Source of the DNA: Nitrospira lenta
GTDB taxonomy: Bacteria > Nitrospirota > Nitrospiria > Nitrospirales > Nitrospiraceae
NCBI RefSeq assembly: GCF_900403705.1
Contig: NZ_OUNR01000001.1
Coordinates: 992,001-1,056,000 of the forward strand
Length of the DNA: 64,000 nucleotides
Direction: 5' to 3'
In this document: in pieces, positions 61,416 through 64,000 of the stretch
How positions within the stretch are numbered: position 1 is the first letter of the stretch
Layout: the number at the start of each line of letters is the position of its first letter
Made by a program: the position numbers and the translations under genes
Notes under the pieces: generated by a model
The model's input: the letters and a program-made list of their open reading frames with translations, nothing else
Told to the model about the DNA's origin: nothing
Databases searched by the model: none

Positions 61416-61847
61416 TTACTCGGACTTCGCCTGCTGGCTGCGATTCCACACCATGCCGGTCTGTTCCTTGGAACTGAACCCCAGCTTTTCATAGAACCCC
61501 GGTCGCCTGGTGCAGAGCCAGAAGAGCTCGACTTTCTTCAAGCGGGGATGATGGAGAATACGCTGCACGATTTCAGTTCCAATGCCTTGCTTCTGATAGG
61601 CTTCGTCGACGATCACATCCCAAATAGTCGCGCGATAGACGAAATCCGTGAGGACCCGGCCAAAGCCGACGAGCTGATCGCCGTCCCAAGCGCACAGCGC
61701 CACATCCGTATGACGAAGCATGTCACGGGCGTCATTCAGGGTCCGTCCCTTCGCCCAGGGTGCCTGCTGAAACAATGTCATTAATTGTTCGGGTTGGAGC
61801 GACTTCTTCTCTGAAAATGTAACCGTGGTCTTGAGCGTGGGGGGCAT
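61416..61847 (-). CDS. GNAT-family N-acetyltransferase
   Basis: Protein of 143 residues. LCAWDGDQLVGFGRVLTD is strand beta-4, and WDVIVDEAYQKQGIGTEIVQRIL near 75-97 contains the acetyl-CoA pyrophosphate loop Q-x-x-G-I-G. GFYEKLGFSSKEQTGMVW near 119 is the typical C-terminus. Acetyl-CoA dependent acylation of an amine is expected; the substrate is unknown. It is divergent from the small zinc-ribbon gene. Confidence 0.85.
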   Translation of the reverse strand: MPPTLKTTVTFSEKKSLQPEQLMTLFQQAPWAKGRTLNDARDMLRHTDVALCAWDGDQLVGFGRVLTDFVYRATIWDVIVDEAYQKQGIGTEIVQRILHHPRLKKVELFWLCTRRPGFYEKLGFSSKEQTGMVWNRSQQAKSE

Positions 61848-61911
61848 TGTATACTAGAGTATCTCCCGTTGAGAGACTGTACTGTGAAGTTGGAAGTGTA
61901 CGAGGAAACCG

Positions 61912-62091
61912 ATGTCAACGCAAGTCCGTAGCTGTCCCAAGTGCTTCCAGTTAATGTGGCTGAAGCAGAACGAGTTTGAGCTCATCGATGTTGAAACCAT
62001 CCGAGCCAAATGCCCCCACTGTGATTCAACCGTTCGGTTTAGACTCGTGAGTGAAGGGGCCAACGCCGCCGGCCCCAAAATGGGCCACTGA
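61912..62091 (+). CDS. Small zinc-ribbon protein (59 aa)
   Basis: A short frame from the ATG at 61912 to TGA at 62089-62091 encodes a single zinc ribbon. CPKC is near residues 8-11 and CPHC near 34-37, with FELIDVETIRAK between them. A GAGGA site lies 8 bases before the ATG. Such ribbons bind nucleic acid or protein partners. The regular Cys spacing and ribosome-binding site make it more convincing than an average short frame. Confidence 0.75.
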   Translation: MSTQVRSCPKCFQLMWLKQNEFELIDVETIRAKCPHCDSTVRFRLVSEGANAAGPKMGH

Positions 62092-62137
62092 CTAGAAAGC
62101 GGCCTGCCTCAGGCAATCATCGCTCAGCCATAGACCG

Positions 62138-62560
62138 TCACATGCCCCGACCGGAACCATCCAGTTCAGGTTTATTCCCTGGAAGAATCTTGTGGAGCAC
62201 CGCGCGGTATTCGGCAACCCGCTTTTCGTCGATCCGCCCCACTTCGATTTCCTTATCTCGTTGCATGCGCTCTACATGGTCGAGCACAGCCAACAAGGGC
62301 TGCACCGCTCCGAGTAAGTTCCCCACCTCAAAGGCTTCCAACGAAGCCACGAATGATTCGTTCAACCCTTTGTAGGGCGTACCGGCACTCTGGCCGCGCA
62401 CTCGTGAGACATTGTCTTCATAATCATCCACAGCTTCCAACTTAGGCTTTACACCAGTTGGCACTGCCGATAAGTGGACAATGGGTGGCAACTTAGCGGC
62501 ATAGGCTTTCAATTGAGCCGAGAGGCCGCCGATCGCATCAAGAATATCTGCTGTCTGCAT
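62138..62560 (-). CDS. Hypothetical helical protein (140 aa)
   Basis: Helical protein without a recognised family: TADILDAIGGLSAQLKAYAAKL at the N-terminus, a central variable stretch, then ASLEAFEVGNLLGAVQPLLAVLDHVERMQ and ARG/GLU-rich helix RIDEKRVAEYRAVLHKIL. There are no Cys, signal or membrane segments. It lies just downstream of rluD on the same strand, 47 bases away. Unknown function. Confidence 0.65.
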   Translation of the reverse strand: MQTADILDAIGGLSAQLKAYAAKLPPIVHLSAVPTGVKPKLEAVDDYEDNVSRVRGQSAGTPYKGLNESFVASLEAFEVGNLLGAVQPLLAVLDHVERMQRDKEIEVGRIDEKRVAEYRAVLHKILPGNKPELDGSGRGM

Positions 62561-62607
62561 ACGCGTACCCTCTCAGAGATAGCGCTTATTGGATAGCGCA
62601 GGGGCTC

Positions 62608-63573
62608 TCATAGCTCTAGCGCCGGCTTAGCGGGCTTGAAGCGTTCGAGCCCCTGGGTGACTGCTTCCATATCGGATGGAAAGGGGCGAGAGAAATCTTG
62701 TCTCGTCCCGGTCCTGGGATGCGTAAAACCGAGAGTCCTCGCATGAAGCATCACGCGCGGAATCTCTACCTCATCAAGAGCACAGACCTTTCGCCCTCCA
62801 TACGTCGGGTCTCCGAGAATCGGATGGCCGAGAGAGGTGAGATGGACTCGAAGCTGATGGGTGCGCCCTGTCCGAGGGTAGAGGAGGACATGCGCGGCGA
62901 CTTTGCCGTATCGCTGATCCACCTTATACTCCGTCACGGATTCCCGTGGGCTAGTCGTGCGCGTCGAGATTTTCTTGCGCTCCTTGGTATCGCGCCCAAT
63001 TGCCAGCTCGATCAACCCATGGCCCTTCTTCGGAACTCCCCAGATCAAGGCTTCGTACACTCTCGTGATCGTATGCTCTTTAAACTGTGCGGCCAGATGT
63101 CGGTGCGCTTGATCCGTCTTGGCAATCACCATCACGCCGGACGTTTCCTTATCCAGGCGATGGACAAGTCCAGGTCGTTCCTTCCCTCCGATTGCCGAGA
63201 CGGTCCCTCCGGATGTCTGAAAGTGATGGAGCAGCGCATTCACCAATGTCCCAGTCCAATTCCCCGGAGCAGGATGAACCACAATGCCTGACGGTTTGTT
63301 CAAGACAAGGAGACTATCGTCTTCGAAAAGAACTTCCAGTGGAATGGCTTCGCCCTTAAGCGCAAGCGGCTCGGGCTTCGGCACATCCATGCTGATAGTA
63401 TCGCCAGGCTTGATCTTTTGGCTGGCCTTCACGACCTGCTCGTTGATGCGAATGCGACCAAGTTCAATCAGGCGCTGCAAGGCAGATCGGGAGATATCTC
63501 GTTGGTGATTGGCCAGAAAGATATCCAGACGTTTGGGCTGCTCTCCAGCCGTGACCACAAATTCCGTAATCAT
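62608..63573 (-). CDS. rluD: Ribosomal large subunit pseudouridine synthase RluD-like
   Basis: RluA-family enzyme of 321 residues that isomerises uridines in 23S rRNA. The N-terminal S4 domain (RLDIFLANHQRDISRSALQRLIELGRIRIN) binds RNA. The catalytic domain has GLVHRLDKETSGVMVIAK near 136-153 with the active-site Asp, and RTGRTHQLRVHLTSLGHPILGDPTYG near 235. The RluD assignment rests on the S4 domain and overall length; RluC is possible. The ATG at 63573 starts at the S4 domain. Confidence 0.88.
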   Translation of the reverse strand: MITEFVVTAGEQPKRLDIFLANHQRDISRSALQRLIELGRIRINEQVVKASQKIKPGDTISMDVPKPEPLALKGEAIPLEVLFEDDSLLVLNKPSGIVVHPAPGNWTGTLVNALLHHFQTSGGTVSAIGGKERPGLVHRLDKETSGVMVIAKTDQAHRHLAAQFKEHTITRVYEALIWGVPKKGHGLIELAIGRDTKERKKISTRTTSPRESVTEYKVDQRYGKVAAHVLLYPRTGRTHQLRVHLTSLGHPILGDPTYGGRKVCALDEVEIPRVMLHARTLGFTHPRTGTRQDFSRPFPSDMEAVTQGLERFKPAKPALEL

Positions 63574-63690
63574 AGCGGCACAAGCTACTAAAGAGCCTCG
63601 ATCAATTGCAATGGGAACATACAGCCCCAACCGTCTTGCAGGAGCCAGGGGAGGAATAAGAGGAGAGAATTGAAAGGCGAGAAAATGAAT

Positions 63691-64000
63691 CTAGGCGCGA
63701 CCGACTTTATGAGCGCGCTCAGCGATCTTCTTGCGGAGACGGGCCTTTTCAAGGCTGATTTCGGCTTCTTTGACTTCCGATGGGAGGCCGCCGGCCTTCA
63801 GGCGCTGTTCAGCCTTTTCAACCGCAGCTTGAGCGCGGCCGACATCAATATCCTCGGCCTTCTCCGCGATCTCTGCCATGACCGTGACTTTAGTAGGCGT
63901 GACCTCGGCATAGCCCCAGAGGATCGCCATATGATTCGTCTGATCACCCACGCGATAGCGCAGCTCGCCGATACGCAGAGTCGATAGAAAGTAGCAATGG
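63691..64000 (-). CDS. atpC: F0F1 ATP synthase epsilon subunit (C-terminal part; N-terminus beyond the window)
   Basis: The frame enters from the right edge and ends at 63691. It reads RIGELRYRVGDQTNHMAILWGYAEVTPTKVTVMAE, then the two-helix C-terminal domain EKAEDIDVGRAQAAVEKAEQRL. This is the end of the beta-sandwich and the helical arm of epsilon, which regulates rotation of the F1 motor. The rest of atpC and the atp operon would lie to the right. Confidence 0.88.
   Translation of the reverse strand, partial: HCYFLSTLRIGELRYRVGDQTNHMAILWGYAEVTPTKVTVMAEIAEKAEDIDVGRAQAAVEKAEQRLKAGGLPSEVKEAEISLEKARLRKKIAERAHKVGRA

Noticed and set aside
1-64000. CRISPR arrays, tRNA or rRNA genes
   Set aside because: I saw no regularly spaced direct repeats of CRISPR type, no cloverleaf with a GTTCGANNC arm and no rRNA-like sequence by eye; a dedicated scan could still find one.

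Overview
The window looks like a chromosomal segment of a Nitrospira-type nitrite oxidiser. The strongest clue is a secreted chlorite dismutase (49590-50387) that closely resembles, from memory, the Nitrospira defluvii enzyme. A long early-cobalt (anaerobic-type) cobalamin operon, a cobalt/nickel transporter, a zinc ABC transporter and the edge of an ATP synthase operon fit an environmental Gram-negative genome. The assignment is inferred from protein resemblance; no rRNA is present.

Layout. (1) 1-12041, mostly minus strand: a composite defence island. In transcription order it holds a zincin-like hypothetical protein, a SNF2-type helicase, a DUF2130 PD-(D/E)XK-like nuclease, an OLD-family ATPase/TOPRIM nuclease, a fossil hybrid of a methyltransferase start and a helicase end, an AAA+ ATPase plus subtilisin pair (IetAS-like), and a beta-class N6-adenine methyltransferase cut by the window edge. 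(2) 12200-19169, plus strand: a consensus promoter, a roughly 460-base hairpin-rich leader and four tightly coupled genes: ParB-like protein, zinc-ribbon protein, a large divergent recombinase-like protein and a full tyrosine recombinase. This is the best candidate here for an undescribed mobile module. (3) 19651-22657: a mercury resistance locus, merR divergent from merTPFA, with a clear MerR operator. (4) 22700-43010, minus strand: the B12/cobalt region, with two intact cobalamin riboswitches and one truncated one. The operon runs from cbiX to cbiP, followed by a NiCoT-like transporter, the second riboswitch, a TonB receptor and a PepSY membrane protein. (5) 43322-44444: a dead IS3-family element. 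(6) 44773-46173: a trans-sulfuration enzyme. (7) 46676-50530: a two-component system and chlorite dismutase, flanked by inverted copies of a hairpin repeat. (8) 51 kb to the end: small hypothetical proteins, a diguanylate cyclase response regulator, a beta-helix protein, a CpoB-like TPR protein, AnmK, a zinc ABC transporter, an outer-membrane barrel protein, RluD and the C-terminus of the ATP synthase epsilon subunit.

How it works together. The cobalamin operon covers cobalt insertion (CbiX), most methylation and ring-contraction steps (CbiL, CbiH, CbiF, CbiG, CbiD, CbiET, CbiC) and a,c-diamide and cobyric acid synthesis (CbiA, CbiP). It adds siroheme-branch enzymes (CobA-HemD) and lower-ligand synthesis (BluB). 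No recognisable precorrin-6A reductase (CbiJ/CobK) is present, and an FNR-like flavoprotein inside the operon is a candidate replacement. Riboswitches control both the operon and the TonB/PepSY uptake genes.

Scars of rearrangement are frequent: the defence fossil, a duplicated cobalt-transporter tail with half a riboswitch beside the mer locus, and dispersed repeats at 19.3 kb and 46.7 kb. I recognised no tRNA, rRNA or CRISPR array.
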